A DNA stretch of 53,384 nucleotides from Labilithrix sp. (lineage in GTDB: Bacteria > Myxococcota_A > Polyangia > Polyangiales > Polyangiaceae): contig JAHBWF010000038.1 of assembly GCA_019637105.1 (NCBI GenBank), forward strand, positions 1 through 53,384, read 5' to 3'. The first letter of the stretch is position 1, and every line of letters begins with the position of its first letter. This document shows positions 39,888 through 48,800 of this stretch, one piece after another. The translations under genes and the position numbers were made by a program. Below the pieces are notes generated by a model that saw nothing but the letters and a program-made list of their open reading frames with translations, was not told where the DNA came from and made no database searches.

Positions 39888-39968
39888 ACTAGTCGCTGGG
39901 CGGTGCCGAGGCAAGCTCCTCCGCCCCGAGCGTGAGCATTCGGGCCCCTCGGCCCCGGAGCCCGCCCC

Positions 39969-41273
39969 TCACGGCGGAGCTCCCAGGCGCGCGCCGGCGT
40001 CCTTCGCGGCCGAGCGCGCGAGGGCCTCGGAGGCCTCGGCGGCGCCGAGGACGAGCGCGCGCGCCTTCGCGGTGAGGTCGGGCAGCTTGCGCCAGAAGCC
40101 GAGGCCGGCGAGCAGGCAGACGGCCCCCCCGGCGGTGAGGGTCGCGGGCGCGCCGATCTTCGCGGCGAGGGCGCCCGCCGCGAGCGCGCCGATCGGCGCG
40201 ACGCCCAGGAACATCATCGCGTAGACCGCCATGACGCGCCCGCGGAGCGCGTTCGGCGACATCGCCTGGATGAGCGTGTTCGTCGCCGCGATCTGCATCA
40301 TCATCGAGGCGCCCGTCGCCACGAGCAGCACGCACGAGAGCGGGAAGCTCCGCGACCAGGAGAACGCGATCAACGCCGTACCGAAGCTCACGCTGCCGGG
40401 CACGATCCAGCGCCGGAGCAGCCCCTGCAGCCGGCGCCGGCGCGCGAGCAGGAGCGCGGACGTGAGCGCGCCCATCCCGGACGCGCCCATCAAGAGCCCG
40501 AGCGTGCCCGCGCCGCCGCCGAGGACGCGGTCCGCGAAGATCGGCATGAGCACGATGTACGGCGTCCCGCACAGGCTCACCGTGGCGAGGAGGAGCATCG
40601 ACGCGCGGACGGGGGCGTTGCCGAGGACGAACCGGAACCCCTCGACGACGTGACGGAGCGGCGACTGCGCCGGGCGCGGCGGCGGCGGAGGCAGCGCGCG
40701 CATCGCGAGCAGGCCGCCGATGACCGCGATGAACGACACGCCGTTGAGGAAGAAGCAGAGGCCCTCGCCGACGGCCGCGACGAGCAGCCCGGCCAGCGCC
40801 GGCCCGACGACGCGGGCGGCGTTCATGATCGACGAGTTGAGCGCGATGGCGTTCATCTGGTGCTCCTCGTCGACGAGCTCGACGACGAACGACTGCCGCG
40901 TCGGGTGGTCGATCGCGTTGACGACCCCGAGGAGCGTCGCGAGCACGAAGAGGTGCCCCACCGCGATCCGGCCGGACAGCGTGAGCGCGGCCAGGATGAA
41001 CGCGAGGACCATGGCCGAGCTCTGCGTCGCGACGAGGATGCTCCGCCGCGGGTGGCGGTCGGCGAGCACGCCGCCGACCGACGCGAGGAAGAAGACCGGG
41101 ATCTGGTTGCAGAAGCCGATGAGCCCGAGCAGCGCGGCCGAGCCCGTGAGCCGATAGACGAGCCAGGACTCCGCGACCGACTGCATCCACGTACCGATGA
41201 GCGACACCACCTGGCCGCCGAAGAAGAGACGGTAGTTCGGCGAGCGGAGCGCCCGGGAGAAGAACGTCGTCAT
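39969..41273 (-). CDS. MFS exporter (MFS_3 / EntS-like)
   Basis: The 434-residue product has 11-12 hydrophobic segments. The family start is [38 protein letters not shown]. The motif-A-like loop is [14 protein letters not shown], and [17 protein letters not shown] is typical of the MFS_3 (transmembrane secretion effector, EntS-like) group, which exports siderophores or drugs. The substrate is not predictable. The Ala-rich C-terminal tail (about 390-434) is cytoplasmic. GAGG lies 6 nt before the ATG. typA follows downstream on the same strand behind its own likely promoter. Confidence 0.92.
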   Translation of the reverse strand: MTTFFSRALRSPNYRLFFGGQVVSLIGTWMQSVAESWLVYRLTGSAALLGLIGFCNQIPVFFLASVGGVLADRHPRRSILVATQSSAMVLAFILAALTLSGRIAVGHLFVLATLLGVVNAIDHPTRQSFVVELVDEEHQMNAIALNSSIMNAARVVGPALAGLLVAAVGEGLCFFLNGVSFIAVIGGLLAMRALPPPPPRPAQSPLRHVVEGFRFVLGNAPVRASMLLLATVSLCGTPYIVLMPIFADRVLGGGAGTLGLLMGASGMGALTSALLLARRRRLQGLLRRWIVPGSVSFGTALIAFSWSRSFPLSCVLLVATGASMMMQIAATNTLIQAMSPNALRGRVMAVYAMMFLGVAPIGALAAGALAAKIGAPATLTAGGAVCLLAGLGFWRKLPDLTAKARALVLGAAEASEALARSAAKDAGARLGAPP

Positions 41274-41328
41274 CGGGAGCCTCGAGGGGGCGACGCCGGT
41301 CGCCGCTTGGTCAACGTGAGGCCGCGCG

Positions 41329-41344
41329 CGCCTCGATCGAGGCG
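41329..41344. promoter_or_regulatory. Perfect 16-bp palindrome in a divergent promoter region
   Basis: CGCCTCGATCGAGGCG is exactly self-complementary. It lies 56 bp upstream of the MFS start codon in the 244-bp gap shared with the divergent gene at 41518, a typical operator position. A second hairpin (GGTCGGC/GCCGACC, 41382-41401) is 40 bp away. Confidence 0.4.
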
Positions 41345-41503
41345 GAGCGCGGACGTTCGCGTCGAGCGCGTCCGTCGCGCCGGTCGGCGGTCCGGCCGAC
41401 CCCGCCTCCGCCGGCCGACCCGCGCGCGCGGAGGGGGCGGGGCGATCGAGCCCGAGCCGACGAAATTCGGACCTCCACGCTCGTGCTCGATCGGTCTCTG
41501 CGG

Positions 41504-41509
41504 TAGAGC
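41504..41509 (+). promoter_or_regulatory. -10-like TAGAGC placed for a leaderless transcript
   Basis: TAGAGC lies 8 nt before the ATG at 41518. No Shine-Dalgarno sequence is present. Confidence 0.4.
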
Positions 41510-41517
41510 ACCCGGCG

Positions 41518-43728
41518 ATGCATCACGGTCCGCCGCGCCACCCGGGTCCTCCGCAGCATCACGCTTACGGCCCGCCTCCGCATCACGCTCACGGCCCGCC
41601 TCCGCCGCCTCACGGTCGAGGGCCGGAGCAGGACGAGTCGGCGAGCTTCGCGCCGACGCTCCTCGTCAACGCGGCGTGCATCGGCCTGGTCGTCGTCGCG
41701 CTGCTCATGTTCGTGCTCATGGCGCGCCTGCTCCTCGCGACGCGCGGCACGACCGGCGGTCTCCTCGCGGTCGGTCACGGTGTCTTGGGGCTGGCGGCCC
41801 TCTCCGGCGCCGTCGGCGTGCGCTCGGGCCGGCTCGCCCTCGCGATCCTCGGGATCGTCTCGTGCCCGCTCGCGGCGGCGGCGTCCGTCTTCGCGCTGCT
41901 CACCGGCTCGGTCGCCGGGATCGCCGGCGGCGCGCTCTCGTTCGTCGCGCTCGTCCTCGCCGTGATCTCGCTCGGGGACGTCGCGCGGATGGGGGCCGCG
42001 CGCGAGGCGCTCCGCGCGGGGGCGGCGATCTCGCCGGAGCTCGGTCCGCCGAGCGGCCCGCTCTCGGCCGACTTCGCCCGCGTCAAGCCGCGTCGCTGGC
42101 CCGTCGTCGTCGCGGTCCTCGGCGTGCTCGTCGTCGGCGCGGGCGGGACCGCGCTCGGCCTCCGCGTCGCCGCGTCCGCCGAGCGCGAGAAGGAGGCCGC
42201 CGCCTTCCGCGCGCTCGAGGAGTGCCTCCTCGGCGGGAGCCCCGCCGGCGTGGCGCCGAGCGTCGCCTATCGGCGGATGGAGCTGCGGCTCGCCGTGGCG
42301 CCGCCCTCGATGAACCCGTGGCCGGCGCGCTGCGCGACGCACGCCCACGCGCTGCACGAGTCCAAGCGCCGCTCCGGCGCCGCCGACGAGGACGTCCGCG
42401 ACGCGGCGTCCCTCGCCGAACGGCTGGGCCACGTCCTCGGAGACCCGCGCGGCGCGTCCGTGTACGCGGCGGTCGACGAGCTCTGGGCCGAGGCGGCGAA
42501 GGAGGGGTACGCGTCGAGCGCGGGCGAAGCCGGCGCCGCGGCGCCGGCGTGGCTGGACGTCGACGCGCTCGCGGGCGTCGCTCCGTTCTCGAGATCGCGG
42601 CTCCCGCTCGCGAGCCTGCGGACGGACCGCGTCTCCGGCCCGACGCTCCGCCTGCTCGTCGACGGCGCCAGGCAGCGCGGCGAGGGGCGGCTCTGCGCGC
42701 TCGACGGCGCCACGTTCCGTTGCGCGGCGCTCCCTCCGCCGCTCGACGAGAGCTCGCTCTCGCTGCTCGGCGGCGCCGAGCCCGGCGCCGCGCCCCTCCT
42801 CTTCGCCGGCGGCGGTCAAGCCGGGATCTTCCGCGCGACGGGCGAGCTCGTCGCCGAGATGCCGAGCTACGGCGCCTTCGCGCGCGCGGACGGATCGATC
42901 GGCCTCGCCGGCTACGATCGGCGCGCCTCGAAGTTCGTCCTGCTGCGCGCGGACCGCGGCGCCGCGCCCTCGCGCACGCCGTTCCCGCTCGAGGGCGTCG
43001 GCGACGATCGACAGGTGGCGCTGCTCGAGGACAACCTCGTCTGGGGCACGAACGCCGGCGCGCTCTCGGTCGCGCGGATCCTGCCGTCCGGCGCGCCGCT
43101 CGGGCCCGGCGTCGAGCTCGGCGCGATCGACAAGCTCGGCGCGCTCGAGTCGCTCGAGGGCTGCCGGACGCGCGAGGCGTTCTTCGTGCTCGCGTACGGC
43201 TCGATGGGATCCGCGATCGCGATCGACTCGGGGGATCGCTGGTCGCCGCTCGTCCCGGCCGGGGACGGCGCGTTCGGCTGCTCGGGCAAGGAGGCCTTCC
43301 TCCTCGACCAGCGGGTGCGCGCGGGCGGCACGGGATCGATCTCGCTCGAGCGCTGCACGGCCGCCGGCTGCGAGAAGCACGAGGTCGATCTCGACGACGT
43401 CTTCCAGCACAACGTCGAGCTCCTCCCCAAGTTCGCGCCGCTCGCCCTCCCGCTCGACGGGAAGCTCCTCCTCGTGTGGCGCGCCGGGCGGCGAGGCGGG
43501 CTGCGCATGCGCCTCGCGCCGATCGAGCACATCGCCTCGGCCGAGGACGTCGTGCTCTTCGACGATCGGATCCAGGACGGCCGGGTCTCGGAGCGCAGCA
43601 CCCTCCTCGAGATCCGGGGCTGGTCGCGCGAGGGACGGGCGGTGGTCCTCGTCGGCACGACCGCGGGCGTCTGGGCCCTCGGCGTCGACGGCGACGGGAA
43701 GGTCACGCCGATCGAGACGACGCGCTGA
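41518..43728 (+). CDS. Membrane protein with His/Pro-rich N-terminus and large C-terminal domain
   Basis: The 736-residue product begins with a 33-residue tail holding nine His and many Pro (MHHGPPRHPG, HHAYGPPPHHAHG), a possible metal-binding region. Four hydrophobic segments follow between about 50 and 155, the DUF4190-like 'small membrane domain' arrangement with LAILGIVSCPLAAAASVFALL. A further helix lies at about 192-212 (WPVVVAVLGVLVVGAGGTALG). The remaining 500 residues are exported and look beta-propeller-like (LRLLVDGARQRGEGRLCAL, LLFAGGGQAGIFRATGELVA, GVWALGVDGDGKV). I do not recognise a family or function. It is divergent from the MFS gene. Confidence 0.82.
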   Translation: MHHGPPRHPGPPQHHAYGPPPHHAHGPPPPPHGRGPEQDESASFAPTLLVNAACIGLVVVALLMFVLMARLLLATRGTTGGLLAVGHGVLGLAALSGAVGVRSGRLALAILGIVSCPLAAAASVFALLTGSVAGIAGGALSFVALVLAVISLGDVARMGAAREALRAGAAISPELGPPSGPLSADFARVKPRRWPVVVAVLGVLVVGAGGTALGLRVAASAEREKEAAAFRALEECLLGGSPAGVAPSVAYRRMELRLAVAPPSMNPWPARCATHAHALHESKRRSGAADEDVRDAASLAERLGHVLGDPRGASVYAAVDELWAEAAKEGYASSAGEAGAAAPAWLDVDALAGVAPFSRSRLPLASLRTDRVSGPTLRLLVDGARQRGEGRLCALDGATFRCAALPPPLDESSLSLLGGAEPGAAPLLFAGGGQAGIFRATGELVAEMPSYGAFARADGSIGLAGYDRRASKFVLLRADRGAAPSRTPFPLEGVGDDRQVALLEDNLVWGTNAGALSVARILPSGAPLGPGVELGAIDKLGALESLEGCRTREAFFVLAYGSMGSAIAIDSGDRWSPLVPAGDGAFGCSGKEAFLLDQRVRAGGTGSISLERCTAAGCEKHEVDLDDVFQHNVELLPKFAPLALPLDGKLLLVWRAGRRGGLRMRLAPIEHIASAEDVVLFDDRIQDGRVSERSTLLEIRGWSREGRAVVLVGTTAGVWALGVDGDGKVTPIETTR

Positions 43729-43761
43729 CGGCGCGCGCTCGTGGGGTCCTCGGGCCCATCG

Positions 43762-43965
43762 TCACCGGCGGCGGAGGCTCTCTCGCCGCAGCTCCCGCGC
43801 GCTCGCGGCCTCGTCCTCCGGGATCGTGATCGTGAAGACGTAGGCGAGCCCCTGGTGGTCGTCGCGCCTCCGCACGCGCATCGTGCCGTGAAGGTCGAGG
43901 AGCCTCAGCGCCTCGATCAGCAGCGTCCTCGCCTTCCGGATCCGCGGGGGCAGCGCTTCGCCCAT
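43762..43965 (-). CDS. Small hypothetical protein (67 aa)
   Basis: The product starts MGEALPPRIRKARTLLIEAL and has balanced composition with a beta-strand segment GLAYVFTITIP. Third codon positions are almost all G or C, as in true genes here. No ribosome binding site is obvious and the family is not recognised. It is convergent with the His/Pro-rich membrane protein gene. Confidence 0.5.
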   Translation of the reverse strand: MGEALPPRIRKARTLLIEALRLLDLHGTMRVRRRDDHQGLAYVFTITIPEDEAASARELRRESLRRR

Positions 43966-44145
43966 CGGCCCGGGACGATGGCGCGTCCGGCGTCACGAGG
44001 CGAGCGCGCCGTCCGCCTGGGTTTGCGCGCGCCGGACCGGCCGCGCTCGCGAGCGACGATCGACGCCCGTCGCCGCGCGCCCGAGCTCGAATTGAGGTCC
44101 AAGACGGCCGCGCCTGCGGCATAGTCGGGCTCGCCCTCCGAGCGG

Positions 44146-44174
44146 AAGGAGGAGCGCCGAATCGACGAAGGAGG
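44146..44174 (+). promoter_or_regulatory. Duplicated perfect Shine-Dalgarno sequence
   Basis: AAGGAGG occurs at 44146-44152 and again at 44168-44174 within a repeated GAAGGAGGAGCGC. The second is 7 nt before the ATG at 44182 and is the obvious ribosome binding site. The first has no usable start codon after it. Confidence 0.7.
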
Positions 44175-44181
44175 AGCGCGC

Positions 44182-45063
44182 ATGAAGAGGCTCGGTGTTT
44201 CGAAGGAGAACGTCGTCGCGCGCGGCGCCGCGCGCTACAAGGACCTGCTCTACCTCGCGCTCTACGACAAGAAGCTGCAGAAGAAGTCGGTGCCCCACAC
44301 CCGCCTGGGCAGCGTCGACGAGGGCGAGCTCGCCCGGGTGTGCGATCTGCGGTGGCGCGCCGCCGGCATGTGCGTGGTCAAGCAGCCGAGCGAGAAGCTG
44401 GTCGTGGTCTCCGCCGACGGGCGCGTGTTCACGTACGTCGGCGGCGCCGAAGGCGAGGAGCAGATCCCCGGCGTGCGCGATCTGCGCGGGTGCGCGAGCG
44501 TCGGCGGCTCCGCCTACGCGTACGGGATGAACCGAGAGGTCTTCCACCGCGCCGGCGAGGGGGCCTGGACCCCCATGCACGCGCCGGGGGCCCGGGCCGG
44601 CGAGATCGCGGGGTTCGAGGCCCTCGACGGCTTCGCCGCGGGCGATCTGTACGCCGCGGGCTGGGAGGGCGAGATCTGGCGATACGGCGACGGGGCGTGG
44701 TCGAAGTGCGCGAGCCCGGTCGGCGTGATCCTGTCGGCCGTGTGCTGCACGGGCGACGGGCAGGTGTACGCCTGCGGCCAGTCGGGCACGCTCGTGCGCG
44801 GGCGGGGGGAGAAGTGGCAGGCTCTCAAGACCGACGGGGTCCCGGAGGACTTGTGGGACGTGCGTTGGTTCGGAGGCGCGCTCTACGTGGCCAGCATGAG
44901 CGCCCTCTATCGGTGGGTCGAGGGCAAGCTCGTCGCCGTGGACTTCGGATCGGACCCTCCGACCACCTTCCACAAGCTCACGGACGCCGAGGGCGTCCTC
45001 TGGTCGATCGGAGAGCGGAGCGTCGCGTCCTTCGACGGGACGTCGTGGCGGCGCTGGGAGTAG
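44182..45063 (+). CDS. Beta-propeller protein of unknown function
   Basis: The 293-residue soluble product has no signal peptide. Repeating blades are visible, each with a Gly-Asp or Gly turn and an aromatic: VSADGRVFTYVGG, GGSAYAYGMNREVFHRAGEGAW, FAAGDLYAAGWEGEIWRYGDGAW, CCTGDGQVYACGQSGTLVRG and FGGALYVASMSALYRWVEG. It ends SVASFDGTSWRRWE. It is probably a six- or seven-bladed WD/BNR-like propeller for binding. The very strong ribosome binding site implies high expression. Similar stand-alone propellers sometimes act as immunity proteins, but no toxin gene is adjacent, so I assign nothing. Confidence 0.8.
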   Translation: MKRLGVSKENVVARGAARYKDLLYLALYDKKLQKKSVPHTRLGSVDEGELARVCDLRWRAAGMCVVKQPSEKLVVVSADGRVFTYVGGAEGEEQIPGVRDLRGCASVGGSAYAYGMNREVFHRAGEGAWTPMHAPGARAGEIAGFEALDGFAAGDLYAAGWEGEIWRYGDGAWSKCASPVGVILSAVCCTGDGQVYACGQSGTLVRGRGEKWQALKTDGVPEDLWDVRWFGGALYVASMSALYRWVEGKLVAVDFGSDPPTTFHKLTDAEGVLWSIGERSVASFDGTSWRRWE

Positions 45064-45246
45064 GGCCCGCGCGGCGAGGTGAAGCGGCCGGCGGCGCCGC
45101 CGTCGCGGCGGAGCGCGGCCTCGCGCGGTCGAGCCGAGCGCGGCCGCCGGCGCGGGCGCCCGGCGGCGTCCGCGCGCCCGCCGGCTGGGTGTTGCAGCCC
45201 GCGCGACGAGGCGCGCGCGCGGCGCGCGGTCGGAAGGAGAGCTCGC

Positions 45247-45657
45247 GTGAGGACTCCAGCGCTGTTGTTCGGTCTCTTCGTGCTCGTGATCGGCGTGCTC
45301 GGGTTCCTGTCGCCGGACACGTACCTCATCGTCGCGCGCGGCTCGGCGACGCCGGTCGGGCTCTACGTCGTCGCGCTCCTCCGCGTCGTGTTCGGGCTCG
45401 TGCTCGTGCTCGCCGCGCGAGGCTCGCGCTCGCCCCTCGGCCTCCGGATCCTCGGCGCGTTCAGCTTCCTCGCGGGGCTCGTCACGCCGGTCATCGGGGT
45501 GAGCCGGGCGCAGTCGTTCGTCGACTGGTGGTCGGCCCAGGGGTCGGGGGTGATGCGCGCGTGGGCGCTGGTGGCGATCGCCTACGGCGTCTTCGTCGTC
45601 TGGGCGGTCACCGGGACGGAGCGCGGCGCGACCCGCCGCGCGCGCCACGCGGTCTGA
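45247..45657 (+). CDS. Small four-helix membrane protein
   Basis: The 136-residue product starts with GTG after GGAAGGAG at a 7-nt spacing. Hydrophobic segments: 4-20 (ALLFGLFVLVIGVLGFL), 37-56, 64-82 and 102-122. Basic residues lie at the C-terminus (GATRRARHAV). It resembles small DoxX- or DUF4345-like membrane proteins in size and helix number, but I cannot assign it. It is the second gene of a plus-strand run and lies 183 bp after the propeller gene. Confidence 0.75.
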   Translation: MRTPALLFGLFVLVIGVLGFLSPDTYLIVARGSATPVGLYVVALLRVVFGLVLVLAARGSRSPLGLRILGAFSFLAGLVTPVIGVSRAQSFVDWWSAQGSGVMRAWALVAIAYGVFVVWAVTGTERGATRRARHAV

Positions 45658-45820
45658 GCCTCCCCGCCTCGGTCGCCCGCTCCCCGGCGGGGAGCGCCGG
45701 CGCGGCTGCGTCCCCCCGGACACGAGCGGTGTCGCGCCGGCCGCGTGAGCCGGGCGCGCGCCGCCCGAACCTCCGCTCGTTTCGCGTCGAATCGGTCGCG
45801 CCGCCGGGCACGGTCCTTGG

Positions 45821-45826
45821 TACTGC
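45821..45826 (+). promoter_or_regulatory. -10-like TACTGC placed for a leaderless transcript
   Basis: TACTGC lies 8 nt before the preferred ATG (45835) of the macroglobulin gene, with no Shine-Dalgarno sequence. It supports this start rather than the GTG 30 codons upstream. Confidence 0.35.
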
Positions 45827-45834
45827 CGCGTCCG

Positions 45835-48800
45835 ATGGACCGCCGTCTCCGCCCGACCCGCCGTTTCCTCTCGATGGTCGCCCTCGTGGGGGTCGCCGCG
45901 TGCCTGCCCGGCGCGCGGGCGCCGAACGTCGCGCCGCAGCGGACGCTCGGCCTCGGCGCCGCGGAGGCGTCGGGCCGGACGCCGAGCGCGGCGTTCGGCG
46001 TCGTCTTCGCCGGGCCGAAGGGCGAGACCGTGGATCCGAGCGAGGTCACGATCCTCTTCAACCGTCCGATGCGCCCGCTCGAGCTCGCGAGCGACGCCGA
46101 GGAGACCGCGCCGCCGGCCACGATCACGATCGAGGGCGGCGGGGGCGCCCCGGCGGGCAAGTGGCGGTGGCTCGGCACGAGCGCCCTCATGTTCGCCCCC
46201 GACGCCGCCTTGCCGCGCGCGACCCCGTACGTGGTGAGGGTGCCCGGGGCCACGAAGGCGCTCGACGGCTCGACGCTCGGCGAGGACTACGTCTTCTCCT
46301 TCACGACGGCGCGCCCGCGCGTCGTTCACTTCTCGCCGGACGACGGCGCGACCCACCTCGAGCCGAGACAGGCGTTCGAGCTCCGCTTCAACCAGCCCGT
46401 CGATCCGAAGGAGGTGGAGCGCGTGACGACCGTGAGCGCGTTCGCCGGCAAGACGAAGATCGCGTTCACGGCTTCGCGGCCGAAGCCCGACGTCCCGATG
46501 CTGGTCAAGCTCACGCCGAGGGCGCCGCTGCCGCTCGCCGCGCCGATCGTCGTCGAGGTCGGCGCCGCGCTGCGCGGCGAAGAGGGGCCGCTGCCGAGCG
46601 GCGTGTCGAGCGAGGCGCGCGTCGAGACCTACGGCCCGCTCACCGTGAGCGAGGTCTCGTGCTCGAGGGACGCGAGCGCGCTCTGCTCGCCGCACGGGGG
46701 CGTGAGCGTCGACCTGTCGAACCGCGTCTCGCTCGCCGACTTCAAGGCGCACGTCCGCGTCGAGCCGCCGGTGCCGATCCGCTGGAGCAGCGGCCGGGAC
46801 GGCTCGGACAAGGTCCAGTGGCTGTCGCTCCCGGTCGACCTCGGCCCGGCGCGGACGTTCCGCGTCGTCGTGACGCCGGGCCTCCGGGACGAGTACGGCC
46901 AGGTCCTCGCCCGCGAGCACGCCGTCACGCTGCGCACCGGCGACGAGGCCCCCGACGTCCGGATCGGCCTCGTGGGCGACGTCTTCGAGGCCGCGAAGGC
47001 CAAGGGCCGCGCGGTCCCGATCTCGTCGCTCAACGTCGACGCGTTCGAGCTCGTCACGGGGACGACCGACGAGCGCGGTCTCATGAGCATCCTCGGGCAG
47101 CCGTACCCGATGGAGGACGTCTACGCCCGCTTGCGGTCGCTCTCGGGCGCGAGGACCGAGGACGTCCGTCCCGGCGCGGCGCGCAACGCCGTGGCGATCA
47201 GGAACGTGAGCACGGACGCGCTCCTCGGCCCGAAGGGCAAGGGGCTCGCCTTCGTCGCGACGTCGCGGCCGAGCGCCCGCCGGAGGCCGATCGTCGACGT
47301 GCGCCACGTCACGGTCACGGACCTCGCGATCAGCGCGAAGCTCTCGCGCTTCGGGAGCCTCGTCCTCGTCACGCGGCTCTCCGACGGGAAGCCCGTCCCC
47401 GGCGCGACCGTGGCGATCCGCGACGAACGCGGGGACGAGGTCCTCGCCGTGCCGACCGACGGCCGCGGGATCGCGGCGTTGCCCGCGGATCGCTTCCAGC
47501 CGGTCAAGCCGGCGGGAGACATCGACGAGCGCCTCGTCATCTTCGCCCGCTCCGGCGACGACTGGACGTACCGCCGCGCGTCCGATCTGGTCTCGCGCGC
47601 GGAGACGCCGTACCTCGACATGGCCGCGCGGATGCCCGTCTTCGGCATGCTCTTCACCGACCGCGGGATCTACAAGGCCGGCGAGACGATCCGCGTCAAG
47701 GGCGTCTTCCGCAAGAACGAGGCGAAGGGCATGGTGACGCCGCGCGGTCGCGCGGTGACGGTGCGCGCGATCGATCCCGACGGCGCGACGATGTTCGAGC
47801 ACGAGGCGAAGCTCGGCGCGTTCGGCGAGCTCTCGGTCGACGTCCCGGTCCCGGCGACATCGCGGCTCGGCCGCGTGCAGCTCGAGGCGATCGTCGCCGA
47901 CGCGACGGAGAAGCACCCGTGGGAGCCGAACGCCGCCTCCGTGGGCGTCGAGATCGCCGCGTACCGCCCCGCCGAGTTCAAGGTCTCGGTCGAGCCGAGC
48001 CAGCCGGCGTTCGTCCGCGGCGACAAGGCCACCTTCGCGGTGCGCGGCGACTACCTCTTCGGCGCGCCGATGAGCGGCGGCAAGGTCCGCTACACGGCGA
48101 CGCGCAGCCGGACGCCGTTCTCGCCTCCGCGCACGGAGGGCTTCGAGGTCGACGACTCGGCCTACCGCTGGGCGCTCGCGGACTCGTCGCCGCGCGGCGG
48201 ACGGCTCGCGGGCGGCGACGGCGCGCTCAGCGACAAGGGCGCCTACGAGGCGCCGCTGGCCCTGGCGCTGCCGAACCAAGAGGGCGCCGAGAGCGTGACC
48301 TTCGAGGCGGAGGTCGAGGACCTCTCGCGCCAGACCATCGCGAGCCACGCGACGGCGCTCGTGCACCCGGCGGCGTTCTACGTCGCGCTCGAGCGGCCGA
48401 AGGACATCTTCGTCCCGGCGAACACCGCGCTCCGCGCCGTCGTCGCCGCCGTCGAGCCGTCGGGCGCCCGGCGCGCCGGCGTCACGGTGAACGTGGATCT
48501 CGTCGCGCGGACCTGGGCGACGGCGACCGAGGCGACCGGCGAGGACGGGGTTCACTACGAGTCGCGCGCCGTCGACAAGGTCGTCGGCGCGTGCTCGGCG
48601 AAGACGACGGCCGACGTCGCCGCCTGCGAGCTCAAGCCGCCCGAGGCCGGCTACTACGTCGTCCGCGCGCGGGCCGTCGACGAGCGTGGCAACGTGGTCG
48701 CGTCGAGCTACGGCGTGTACGTGAGCGGAGACGGCGCGAAGGTCGCCTGGCCGGTCACCGACGGCACGCGGCTCGAGCTCGTGACGGACAAGGCGTCGTA

